Of a stretch of DNA of 64,000 nt, positions 47,105 through 56,952 are shown piece by piece. Where the stretch lies: the NCBI RefSeq assembly GCF_005239225.2, contig NC_133288.1:15940169-16004168 (forward strand). The letters are read 5' to 3'. The position numbers and the translations under genes were made by a program. The DNA comes from Populus alba (taxonomy: Eukaryota; Streptophyta; Magnoliopsida; Malpighiales; Salicaceae). The stretch's first letter is position 1, and every line of letters starts with the position of its first letter. The notes beneath the pieces are model-generated. The model was not told the origin of the DNA. It did not search any database and saw only the letters and a list, made by a program, of their open reading frames with translations.

Positions 47105-47720
47105 CAGGGACGTCACACCAACGAGGCGCCTAGGAAACCCAATACATGGTGTCGTACCCGACATCGCGGCGGCCCTAAAAATAATTTCTCTTGAATTATT
47201 TATGGAAAAAGAACAGATTTCTGGCATCCGGTTCTTTTAAGAAAAAAAAGTCTTGTTTGAGGAGTCACCACCTAGTATTATGGTTACTAGGAACCCTAAC
47301 TGGTCAACAGAGATTCTATGACTCGAGATTGGTTACGTAAAAGGGAAGATATTATCACCCCTTAAACGTTCTGCCTAAGGCAGACTGCATTGTTGATTTT
47401 GTCTTAAATTGCTAAATATTTATTAATTTATGCTGTGATGATTTGTTTATAATATTCCTGACTCTGGCGCCAGTGAATATTCGAGCTCGAATAATTCCAA
47501 CTCTGGCGTTGGTAAAAATTCGTAGCTACGACAAAAATTAGATCAATATATTTTTTTTATTCCCTACTCTAGCGCTAGTGAATAAATAAATAAAAATAAA
47601 TTTATTTTTTACGCATGCACATATTTTTTATTTTTCTAGCTAATTAAAAATACAACGAATAAAAATAATATAAATTTAAAACCAGTATTTTTATTCCTGA
47701 CTCTGGCGTCAGTGAAATAA
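47105..47720 (+). repeat. Dispersed repeat A, copy 4 (most complete)
   Basis: Contains 'cgacatcgcggcggccc', 'ggagtcaccacctagtatta', 'cccttaaacgttctgcctaa' and 'ggcagactgcattgtt', then several units with a short inverted core such as 'gactctggcgccagtgaata' at about 47460, with related units at about 47500, 47570 and 47698. It matches 4605-5130 block for block. Confidence 0.8.
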
Positions 47721-47854
47721 ACCAATAAATTTACATTATTTTTATTCATGCATACACATTTTTTTTTATTTTTTTTTATTTTTCCTGCTTTTTATTTTTC
47801 TATTTTTTCTATTTTTTTTTATTTTTGGGGCTGCATGGTAAAAAAAAAAGGTTC

Positions 47855-47880
47855 GGGTCACTGGTCCAAACCAGTGACCC
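47855..47880. repeat. Perfect 10-bp hairpin, 6-nt loop
   Basis: gggtcactgg (47855-47864) and ccagtgaccc (47871-47880) are exact reverse complements. Confidence 0.95.
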
Positions 47881-47890
47881 GGTTGCCACT

Positions 47891-47929
47891 GTTGCATGCA
47901 TGCGTGAATCACTCACGCATGCATGCAAC
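47891..47929. repeat. Perfect 17-bp hairpin, 5-nt loop
   Basis: The arm 47891-47907 (gttgcatgcatgcgtga) is the exact reverse complement of 47913-47929. It follows the previous hairpin by only 10 bp. Confidence 0.95.
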
Positions 47930-47939
47930 AATAACAGGT

Positions 47940-48640
47940 AATTAATTTAACAAAAGAAGAAAAGCTGAAGAACTTACCTGGCAAGGCTGAGGGAGACGGC
48001 TGCTTCAAGGGAAGACTGTTGGATGTCACGGTGAGGAAGAGCTGCTGGGGTGGCGCAGCTGTGGGGTGAAGGCAAAGATGATGTAGATGGTGACGGAGGC
48101 TGGCCCGACTGCTGCTGCTTCCTCCTCTGTGTTTTCTCGTTTTCGTCTATGTTCGTCTTCTTTCTTCTCCCTTCAGCCCCTCGGTTTTGTCATCCCTGCT
48201 CTCCTTTTTTCTGTTCTCAGTCTCCCCTGCTCTCAGTTTCCCCAGTTTCTTCTTTGGTTTCTTTCTTCTCCGGTTCTGTGGTTTCCCTGTCTTTCTCCTC
48301 CGTTGCTCGTGGCCTCCTCTGTTTCTTTGAGAAGAAACAGGGGAACGAAAGTCAGCTCTTTTCTTTTTATTCACTCCTCGGTTCTGTCCCTTTTCCTCTA
48401 TGCTGTGTTTGCTCTCTTCTAGTTTTCGTTCGTCCTTTTCTCTAACTCCCCCCCTCCCACTTTTCTCCAGCCGTTTTTTCTGGTTTTATCCTCCCTTAGA
48501 ATGCCATCCGGTTGATCACGTTCTCTGTTTTAATGCAGGAGTAAAGGCAGCAGTTTTTTTTTTTTTTTTTTCGGGTGAAGAAGATGAAGAGTGTTGAGGT
48601 TATTTTGCCTTTTGGTCCTTGATGTTTTGAAAGTGTTGTA
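47940..48640. other. CT-rich, non-coding element interior
   Basis: Long overlapping frames in several phases come from a CT-rich, stop-poor stretch: the plus-strand translation is almost only Ser, Phe, Leu, Pro and Val. 'aaaagaagaaaagctgaaga' and an embedded GA/GC-rich 48000-48115 precede it. It is judged to be part of the retroelement-derived block, not a gene. Confidence 0.5.
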
Positions 48641-48689
48641 ATCAAGCCCTTGGATAAACTTTAATTGGACCCCTGCATTTCAGTGAATT

Positions 48690-49045
48690 TTAAGTTGGTC
48701 CTGGGATTTTAATTTTCGCAATTTGGACCCCAATTAAACCCCAAACTTTGATATTTCTTCAATTAAATCCCTAATTGGATTAATTAAATTAAATTTCAAG
48801 CTTAATTAAGTCCAAAAACTTATCAACTCTCCAATTAAACCCTTGATTGGATTAATTAAATTAAATTTCAAGCTTAATTAAGTCTCAAAACTTATCAATT
48901 CTCCAATTAAACCCTTAATTGGATTAATTAGATTAATTTTCAAGCTTAATTAAGTCTCAAAACTTATCAATTCTCCACTTAAATCCTTGATTGGATTAAT
49001 TAGATTAATTTCAAAGTTTAATTAAACCCCAAAGCTTCTAATCAT
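48690..49045. repeat. Tandem array, ~72-bp unit, about four copies
   Basis: Units contain 'ttggattaattaaattaaat', 'ttcaagcttaattaagtc' and 'aacttatcaattctccaatt', with starts near 48774, 48845, 48917 and 48988. The later copies are the most alike. Confidence 0.88.
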
Positions 49046-49232
49046 GTTGCCCTTAACCCAAATTTTAATTCATTCTTTATTTATTTCATTTTACTTTTTT
49101 TCATCATTATTATTTTTTTATCATCATTTTTTTTATCCTTTTCAGTAAATGAAATAATAATAATAAAAATAAGAATGGTCAAAAATTGAGTTATGACACA
49201 TGGGGACCTACTTTTATAAGGAATCATGTAGT

Positions 49233-49408
49233 TGCATTCTAAATCACGATGCATTTTGTATGAATCGATGTACTGAACGTATAAGTTTTATTAGATTCTT
49301 TTGTTTAAATTCGTGATGACTATTAGTAGGATAGGAATGCAAACTCATGTCTATGTATATATATTTTTAATGCGAACTTCTAATCATGCAAACATAATAT
49401 TATATGTT
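49233..49408. repeat. Duplication D0, copy 1
   Basis: About 176 bp starting 'gttgcattctaaatcacgat' that recur at 50362-50540 in the same orientation with few changes. Confidence 0.92.
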
Positions 49409-49434
49409 TATGTAAGATTCACTTTTAAATGAAA

Positions 49435-49625
49435 ATGTTGATTATGTTTGTTTTCCTGGAAAGTGGTTTCCGGAAACCACTTTCCAAACTTTCCTGTGTT
49501 TGTTTTGTCATTAGAAAAGTTGGTCAATGGAAAACACTTTTCGGTCAAAGAAAAATTTGGCTTGGTTTCTAGAAAAGTGTTTTTCTGGAAAATTTGGGCA
49601 GAAAACACTTTCCGGAAGTTGTGAA
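49435..49625. repeat. MITE-like element with a 28-bp perfect palindrome (49458-49485)
   Basis: ggaaagtggtttcc (49458-49471) is followed at once by its exact reverse complement (49472-49485). Further diverged copies of 'gaaaacacttttcggtcaaa' and 'gaaaacactttccggaag' follow. No coding potential. Confidence 0.8.
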
Positions 49626-49689
49626 AAATTTAGAAATGTCATATTATTCGCTGATTATATCAAATTTGGTCCTCAAACTTTTTGATTGC

Positions 49690-50340
49690 TATATATATAT
49701 AACAAAAAATAATATTTTTTATATCAATACTTTGAGTTATAATAAAAATAATAATATTTATAACACAAGTAATAATATTTTTGATATGAACACTTTGAAT
49801 TGTTTGAGAAACAATAATATTTATAACACATTATTATATTAAGAAAACCGAAGTGGGGTCGGGCATGGACGCGTCCAGGCCCATCTCCATGTTGGGGAGG
49901 ACGCGTCCGAGCCCGAAATGGGGTGGGGCAGGAACACGTCCAGTTCCCACTTCATGTTGGTCGGGGACACCTCCAGACCCAAAGTGGGGTTGGGATGCTA
50001 CGCGGCGGGCTAACTATAATTCTGAAAATGATTTTAATCATACTCAAGCTAATGAAGTATCACTCAAGCTAAGATGAATTATTATTTTTCATACACACAT
50101 ACTTCGTGAATACGATAGGAGCGAAGTAGACTCACACCTGCAGCAAGATCTGAAGGACGGGTTACAAGCATCGATGCTGATATTTCCTATCAATTCAACG
50201 GGAGGAAAAACCAGTTCCTCTCCTTTCCACTGGACGTTGCTTGTCTTCGACGTGGAAGCCGGGACTTGGACATTCTACAATTCTTGGCTCAAGGGCAATA
50301 GTAACGACACCAACTTTGTGTAGGATGCAAAAATGATGGT
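49690..50340 (+). repeat. Duplication D1, copy 1 (minisatellite plus Ulp1-like fragment)
   Basis: The AT-rich start (49690-49850), a GC-rich minisatellite (49855-50005, about four units of ~42 bp with the core GGACGCGTCC) and a gene fragment (about 50085-50338) recur in the same order at 51075-51775. Confidence 0.92.
50085..50338 (+). pseudogene. Ulp1 (C48)-like peptidase exon fragment, copy 1
   Basis: From about 50158 the plus strand reads LKDGLQASMLIFPINSTGG, then SPFHWTLLVFDVEAGTWTFY and NSWLKGNSNDTNFV. The 'HWTLLVFD...YNS' pattern is that of the catalytic core of Ulp1-type cysteine peptidases (deSUMOylases and transposon-carried relatives); the His of HW would be catalytic. An in-frame TAG follows NFV, then 'gatgcaaaaatgatg|gtatgt', which looks like an exon end with a splice donor. 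No other domain of the enzyme was found, so this is a captured piece. The family call rests on a short motif. Confidence 0.5.
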
Positions 50341-50361
50341 ATGTATTTTGTATGAATCGTT

Positions 50362-50540
50362 GCATTCTAAATCACGATGCATTTTGTATGAATCGATGTA
50401 CTGAACGTATAACTTTTATTAGATCCTTTTGTTTAAATTCATGATGACTATTAGTAGGATAGGAATGCAAACTCATGTCTATGTATGTATATTTTTAATG
50501 CGAACTTCTAATCATGCAAACATAATATTATATGTTGATT
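50362..50540. repeat. Duplication D0, copy 2
   Basis: Partner of 49233-49408. It directly follows D1 copy 1, interrupting the sequence that in D1 copy 2 continues after 'atgatggtatgta'. Confidence 0.92.
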
Positions 50541-51074
50541 TTTATTGATGTATGGATTGTATCTTGATGATGTGAGGGAACAGGTTCGCCGATTACCGAC
50601 ACGATGTGTGTCAAGTGTAAAAAAAAATTACCATTGTTTTGGACTTCAAAAGCCGGGTTGTTACAGTTAGTCATTGTGAATAAAAAATGAAAAATAATAT
50701 ATAGTTAAGGGAGAAGGTGGGAGAAGGCGGCCATTGAAAACTGGAAAAGCTGCAAAAATGGTGATGGGATAAAAGATGTAGTAAAATGGAAGTGATGGAT
50801 GGAATAATTCAAAATAAAAACCATAAGAATTAAATAATAACATTCAAAAGTCAGATGTTGTAGCAAGCTTCATGATTTATGGTGCCTTCTCTCTTGAATA
50901 AAATTTAAGGACTCCGGTTTTCGGTCTTCAGCGGCCTCATTAACTGTTTTCATCATGGTTTCGGAAGAGCAGCATGGGTTTTCCTGACATGGGATAATAT
51001 TCAGCATAAATACTATTTTTTATAATAAAAATAATAATATTTATCACATAAATAATTATATATTAAAGAATTCC
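50541..51074. other. Spacer between D1 copies; short match to D2
   Basis: 50727-50805 ('aactggaaaagctgcaaaaa' and following) is a diverged match to the D2 segments near 52640 and 54830. No gene. Confidence 0.55.
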
Positions 51075-51775
51075 AAGGATGATTATAACACAAATAATAA
51101 TATTTTTTATATCAAATACTTTGAGTTATAATAAAATTAATAATATTTATAACACAAGTAATAATATTTTTGATATGAACACTTTGAATTGTTTGAGAAA
51201 CAATAATATTTATAACACATTATTATATTAAGAAAACCGACGTGGGGTCGGGCATGGATGCGTCCAGGTCCAACATGGAGTTGGGCGGGGACGCGTCCAG
51301 GCTAATCTCCATGCTGGGTGAGGACGTGTCCGGGCCCAAAGTGGGGCTGGGCGGGGACACGTCCAGTTCCCACTTCATGTTGGTCGGGGACGCCTCCAGA
51401 CCCAAAGTGGGGTTAGGATGCTACGTGGCGGGCTAACTATAATTCTGAAAATGATTTTAATCATACTCAAGCTAATGAAGTATCACTCAAAGCTAACATG
51501 AATTATTATTCTTTCATGCACGCATACTTCGTGAATACGATAGGAGTGAAAGTAGACCCACACCTGCGCGCAAGAATCTGAAGGACGGGTTACAAGCATC
51601 GATGCTGATATTTCCTATCAATTCAACGGGAGGAAAAACCAGTTCCTCTCCTTTCCACTGGACGTTGCTTGTCTTCGACGTGGAAGCCGGGATATGGACA
51701 TTCTACAATTCTTGGCTCAAGGGCAATAGTAACGACACCAACTTTGTGTAGGATGCAAAAATGATGGTATGTAAC
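51075..51775 (+). repeat. Duplication D1, copy 2
   Basis: Partner of 49690-50340. The minisatellite (51242-51425) has one more unit than copy 1. In both copies the repeat keeps open frames on both strands, giving a Gly/Asp/Ser/Pro-rich translation. Confidence 0.92.
51520..51770 (+). pseudogene. Ulp1 (C48)-like peptidase exon fragment, copy 2
   Basis: Nearly identical to the fragment at 50085-50338, including the in-frame TAG after NFV and the GTATGT donor-like end. Small differences lie mainly before 'tctgaaggacgggttacaag'. The shared stop shows that the sequence was already non-functional, or at a terminal exon, before duplication. Confidence 0.5.
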
Positions 51776-52103
51776 TACCCTTTTCGAAACAAAAAAATTG
51801 TGTTACTTTATAAGGCATACAAAAGCAACATTTGTTTCCTAGCTATTTAAAAGGCATAAAAGTTTTACTATTGACTACATTACAGGAAATAAAATATTGA
51901 CTAGCTCATACACATGGTAAAATCGAATGCAATAATCATGTAGATGCAGAAACGACATCATACACGCTTCTTTCCTGATAACCATAGCAAGCGTGATCAG
52001 ACTGACTAAGTGGCAATATCCTACCAGGGTTTTGAATTTTGCTTCCCTAACAGTTTTGGTGTCTTTTTGTTGAGAACTGAGTTTTTTTTTTTAATTGTTT
52101 TAG

Positions 52104-52342
52104 GCACAGTCGTGGACACTAAAATCTGCCACCCTACAGAGTTTGACTTCTACCTTAACAGCCATGCTAGAATTCAGGTAAAAGATTCTGCCAACAGTCA
52201 ACACGTTGAAATAAGTGATCCTGCTTAGGATATGGCATCCAACTCGATTAAAAAATAAAATATCAAGTCTTGTTTTTCAGCATCTATACTTGCAGGGAAC
52301 TAGCAGACATACACACTACCATGTGTTGGTTGATGATCCTAG
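52104..52342 (+). pseudogene. ARGONAUTE PIWI-domain fragment with intron retained
   Basis: After a polypyrimidine tract and AG (52103), 52104-52177 encodes [20 protein letters not shown] followed by ARIQ, and ends at a GTAAAA donor. After 118 bp and an AG (52295), 52296-52342 encodes GTSRHTHYHVL. These two pieces are consecutive exons of the conserved PIWI-domain segment of plant ARGONAUTEs, where the stretch reads ...NSHAGIQ-GTSRPTHYHVL.... Homology ends after VLVDD. An Arg replaces Gly before Ile-Gln and a His replaces Pro. It is an isolated genomic fragment, not a retrocopy and not a gene. Confidence 0.85.
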
Positions 52343-53050
52343 AAAAGAGACTAGAGTTCTTCTGAGTTTTGACCTGAAGGAGGTTGGTTATTATCTTGGG
52401 TTTAGCTGTGTTAAATCCCAATGTCTTGGGTCTGGAAGGCGTGTCGGACCCAATACACTTGGACTTGACTAATTACCAAGTCCAAGTATACTGGGTGCGG
52501 CATTCATGCGGAACTCACACTGCCTTGGACTTGGTTGACTGCCAAGTCAAGTGTATTGGTCCGGGACGGTTGCGGACCTAAATAAAAAAACCGCTCAGAT
52601 CATGTTGTAACAGCTCCCTAAGATGGGTCTGGCTAATGAAAAATGGAAAAGCTACAACGATGGTGATCGGATAAAAGCTGCAGTAAAATGAAAGCGATGA
52701 TATTTTTGGGTTACTCCAAAATTTTTAGTGAGATGATATTTTTTTTTGTAACTTTCTCTTAGTGATTTTTTTTTTATCATATCTCTCATGGAATTAGCTT
52801 AAGTTACTGAACCATTTAAATTTCATGTGTACTCTTGTATGATTGAATTTACTTGTCTTTTATATTATTCTCTTGTCAATTAATTTAAAATTTAAAATTT
52901 GTTTATTCTACACAAGACATATAATTGCCCATACAGGCTGTATAGTCTCGGAGCCATACAATTGATGTCATACTCAGTATGGAGGCTGGATAACACGCGA
53001 TAAACCCCCTCTCCTCTGGGACAAGAGGGGTTTTTTCATTTATGCCTCAG
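52303..53050. repeat. Duplication D2, copy 1
   Basis: Starts inside the ARGONAUTE exon ('gcagacatacacactaccat'), runs through an inverted-repeat block (52446-52500, with 11-bp perfect arms 52457-52467 and 52477-52487), 'ccgctcagatcatgttgtaa' and an AT-rich part. It ends with a 7-bp stem (53006-53012 with 53024-53030) followed by six T. It recurs at 54412-55260. Confidence 0.92.
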
Positions 53051-54411
53051 GAGGTAAATAAAATTAGATCAAAAAACATTGAAATAAATAAGAACAAAAT
53101 ATAAAAAATCTAATATAAAATAAGGTTGTGATATTGTTTTATGTATTTGATAATGATTGCAAGATATTTTTATATAAAAAAATTAATTAAAAAATATTAA
53201 TATTTTTTAATTTTAATATTAACATATAAAAATTATATAAAAAATCCTATATATATACGTTATATAGAGACACACACACACACACAAAAATTTGAATTAC
53301 AGTGTCAACAGTTTTAACCTGTACCATACAAGGCAGTATGAAAGACTCGCAATACACGTGGTGCGTGCTCTGTCGGATTCCAAGCATATGCGTATTTAGC
53401 TTCAACTAGATAGATATAAATGGGGTTTAGCAAATAAATGCATTTTCAACGTGTTTTTTCTTCCTTCTTGATCCCTGACCCTGAGCTATAACTAGTCTCC
53501 ATCTGTCTCTGATTGAACCTTGATGTAAACGGACGTCTTATACTACTAGCTCCTGTGTTTTGCATGCTGTCTAGGCTTTTCACCAGGTTTTCTCTTAGCA
53601 CAGATACGCCTGCATCAACTGCGATATTTTCATGGATAGAGTACTCATGAGATCGTACGGCCACTATTGAGACGATTATGTGTACGTAGGGGAAAAATCA
53701 TTTTACTTGGAGAGCAAGCTGGAACCTATTTGGTTCGATTTCAAACCACTCATTAATGGTGTGCTGATCTCTCTACCTGTCACTTTCTAATGCCACTTTC
53801 TTTTGGAAAGATTAGATTAGTCCCCAATTATTCATAGTTATTCTAGAAAAAGATTTCTGCTAACCTTTTTGGTCCTCTAACGTTTTACTTTATCATTAGA
53901 TCCCCATCTATATAGCTTGTTCTCCAATTACATCCTTTTGTTAAAATAACTAGAATTTAATGTTAAACATTGCATGTGCTTGTTTCTCTGACTTCAAAAA
54001 CTAGTTTCGCTTTTGGTTTTTTTTTTTAAATAAGAATATTTTAATCTTTCATATCTAATATTGAATCAATTAGACTCAATTAATTACTTGTTTGGTCAGA
54101 AGATCCTCCGAATATTTTTATTCTTAATAATTGATTAATCTTGATATTTCAAATCTTCTCAAATGCAAAATTCACCATGCACAGTTTTTTCTTAATTTAG
54201 CGCATGGGCAATCATAGTATAGTATAAAAATTGTTGTTATAATTGGGTATTTTCGTACCTAAGAGTTGAGAGAAATTAAGGTAAGTTAAAAAAAAATGAC
54301 TACCAAGTGCACTACATAATGTTGTCTCCCGATTACTTTTTAAGAAATTGTAGAAAGAATGTCTTTGAGAATAATAGATTATGGTTAGTGGAGAGATTGA
54401 CAGGTATATCT
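53051..54411. other. Spacer between D2 copies with an orphan minus-strand frame
   Basis: The minus-strand frame 53446-53664 starts MAVRSHEYSIHENIAVDAGV and runs 72 residues to a Lys/Glu-rich end. 'caatag|tggccg' just upstream could be a splice acceptor, so it may be the last exon of a captured or decayed gene. No family recognised. The rest is AT-rich, with a (CA)n at about 53273-53285. Confidence 0.3.
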
Positions 54412-55260
54412 GCAGACATACACACTACCATGTGTTGGTTGATGATCCTAGAAAAGAGACTAGAGTTCTTCTGAGTTTACCTTGACCTGAAGGAGGTTGG
54501 TTATTATCTTGGGTTTTAGCTGTGTTAAATCCCAATGTCTTGGGTCTGGAAAGGCGGCGTGTCGGACCCAATACACTTGGACTTGACTAACTACCAAGTC
54601 CAAGTATACTGGGTCCGGCATTCATGCGGAACTCACACTGCCTTGGACTTGGTTGACTGCCAATTCCAAGTGTATTGGGTTCGGGACGGTTGCGGACCTA
54701 CCAATACCTTGGACCATGGTCCGGACTGCCAAAGTCTATACGTTTACAAAAAAATAAATAACCCTAATAAAAAAACCGCTCAGATCATGTTGTAACAGCT
54801 CCCTAAGATGGGTCTGGCTAATGAAAAAATGGAAAAGCTACAACGATGGTGATTGGATTAAAAGCTGCAGTTAAAATGAAAGCGATGATATTTTTGGGAT
54901 CTTTAACTCTAAAATTTTTAGTGAGATGATATTTTTTTTTTTGTAACTTTCTCATAGTGATTTTTTTTTATCATATCTCTCATGGAATTAGCTTAAGTTA
55001 CTGAACCATTTAAATTTCATGTGTACTCTTGTATGATTGAATTTACTTGTCTTTTATATTATTCTCTTGTCAATTAATTTAAAATTTAAAATTTGTTTAT
55101 TCTACACAAGACATATAATTGCCCATCAGGCTGTATAGTCCTCGAGCCATACAATTGATGTCATACTCAGTATGGAGGTTGGATAACACGCGATAAACCC
55201 CCTCCTTCTCTGGGGGACAAGAGGGGTTTTTCATTTACACCCCCCGGGATGGTGTCATCC
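54412..55260. repeat. Duplication D2, copy 2
   Basis: Partner of 52303-53050, with small insertions (e.g. extra bases at about 54478 and 54700-54760). It contains only the second ARGONAUTE exon piece, without the first exon or the intron, so its left break lies inside that exon. Confidence 0.92.
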
Positions 55261-56452
55261 CAAAAATAGTACAGCTCCAAATTGGGCTATTTACCCATCT
55301 TGAAGTCTTGGTTGAGCCGTAGACCTCACCACCCATATCCTCATTGTGCCTTCACTTTTTCACAGTCGACGGGTCGTTCCCATCATGCAATTTTTCATTG
55401 GTCCGTTGTACTACAATCTTGTGACAAAGGAAAAAGAAACAAGGGATTGAAGGTCCCCCATCAAACCCTACTGCGATCAGGAAAAAAAATATTCAAAGTG
55501 CGCGCGCCCTGAACGAAGGATCCTTCTCTTTCACCCTCCTACAAAAAAAACCGTGTTACTCCATGTGCTGTCAGAATAGGTCACAACTTCAGGACCTTCT
55601 CCGGGTCTCGTTCTTATGAATTGGAACTTTGAATCATGCGCGTTTCTCAGAAATCTCTCGGCACATCCGCAATGACACAGTTAGTTGGGCCGTTATGTTC
55701 TGTACCACTTTCCCCAGTCTCACGTATAGCACCTATATCCCGGTCTCCTTACAGGATACAACAGATATCTATGATATCCCCATGTGTGAGCGACAATACG
55801 CCGGCAGGTAGCTGTGGTCCTTTGACCTCAATTTGCCTACCGCACGTACTCTTCTTTTCTCAGTTTTGCGCCCTCTCTTGTGTCCTTCTCAATTGTCAGT
55901 ATGTAAACTCATCATCAATCATTTCCATTTATGTGCATAGCGCCTGGCATTTAAGATGAACATTTACCATTAAATTAAAAACGGTATCTTTATATTATTA
56001 GGTATGTTTATTATTAAACATGCTTTAGTTAAAAGGGTTAATATATTTCAACTGCAAAATGATGATATAAAATTACTATTAGAGTGTAATACACTTTTAA
56101 GAGTGAACTATCACCACCCCTACTTAACCAGCCTTATTCACTAGTCCTTAGTAATCAAAGATTTAAAATAGAAAACCCAATTTTGTACTTATCCTCAACA
56201 AGAGCAAGTTATTCATCAGTTCAACATCCAATTAATCTATCCAGATAAATTAATACTCTTATTTATAGAACTTCCGTCCAATGTAAACACAAGCATCATT
56301 AATAAACCTTTTGTCCTTTAGTGCGCTCAAAGTTTATTCGATCACAGTGCACATACAAGGGTGAGTGGGTGGTCATTCTACTTGGAGAGAAAACAAAATT
56401 TTTTGTTCTAATTGCTTTGAAGTCCCGCTTAACTTCGCTGTGGGTAGGATTA
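55261..56452. other. Intergenic; GC-richer stretch 55261-55960 of unknown nature
   Basis: The composition changes sharply at the end of D2 copy 2. Several overlapping frames are open (55282-55512, 55629-55811, 55636-55959), but none shows a domain or conserved motif. Origin unresolved. Confidence 0.35.
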
Positions 56453-56952
56453 NNNNNNNNNNNNNNNNNNNNNNNNNNNNNNNNNNNNNNNNNNNNNNNN
56501 NNNNNNNNNNNNNNNNNNNNNNNNNNNNNNNNNNNNNNNNNNNNNNNNNNNNNNNNNNNNNNNNNNNNNNNNNNNNNNNNNNNNNNNNNNNNNNNNNNNN
56601 NNNNNNNNNNNNNNNNNNNNNNNNNNNNNNNNNNNNNNNNNNNNNNNNNNNNNNNNNNNNNNNNNNNNNNNNNNNNNNNNNNNNNNNNNNNNNNNNNNNN
56701 NNNNNNNNNNNNNNNNNNNNNNNNNNNNNNNNNNNNNNNNNNNNNNNNNNNNNNNNNNNNNNNNNNNNNNNNNNNNNNNNNNNNNNNNNNNNNNNNNNNN
56801 NNNNNNNNNNNNNNNNNNNNNNNNNNNNNNNNNNNNNNNNNNNNNNNNNNNNNNNNNNNNNNNNNNNNNNNNNNNNNNNNNNNNNNNNNNNNNNNNNNNN
56901 NNNNNNNNNNNNNNNNNNNNNNNNNNNNNNNNNNNNNNNNNNNNNNNNNNNN
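56453..56952. other. Assembly gap (500 N)
   Basis: Placeholder of exactly 500 N; no frame across it should be believed. Confidence 0.99.

Noticed and set aside
48050..48445. 131-residue plus-strand frame and its overlapping neighbours
   Set aside because: CT-rich, stop-poor DNA gives several simultaneous open frames with Ser/Phe/Leu/Pro translations. No start context, domain or splice pattern supports a gene.
53003..53036. Rho-independent bacterial-type terminator
   Set aside because: The stem plus T-run looks like one, but the DNA is eukaryotic and the structure belongs to a duplicated repeat.
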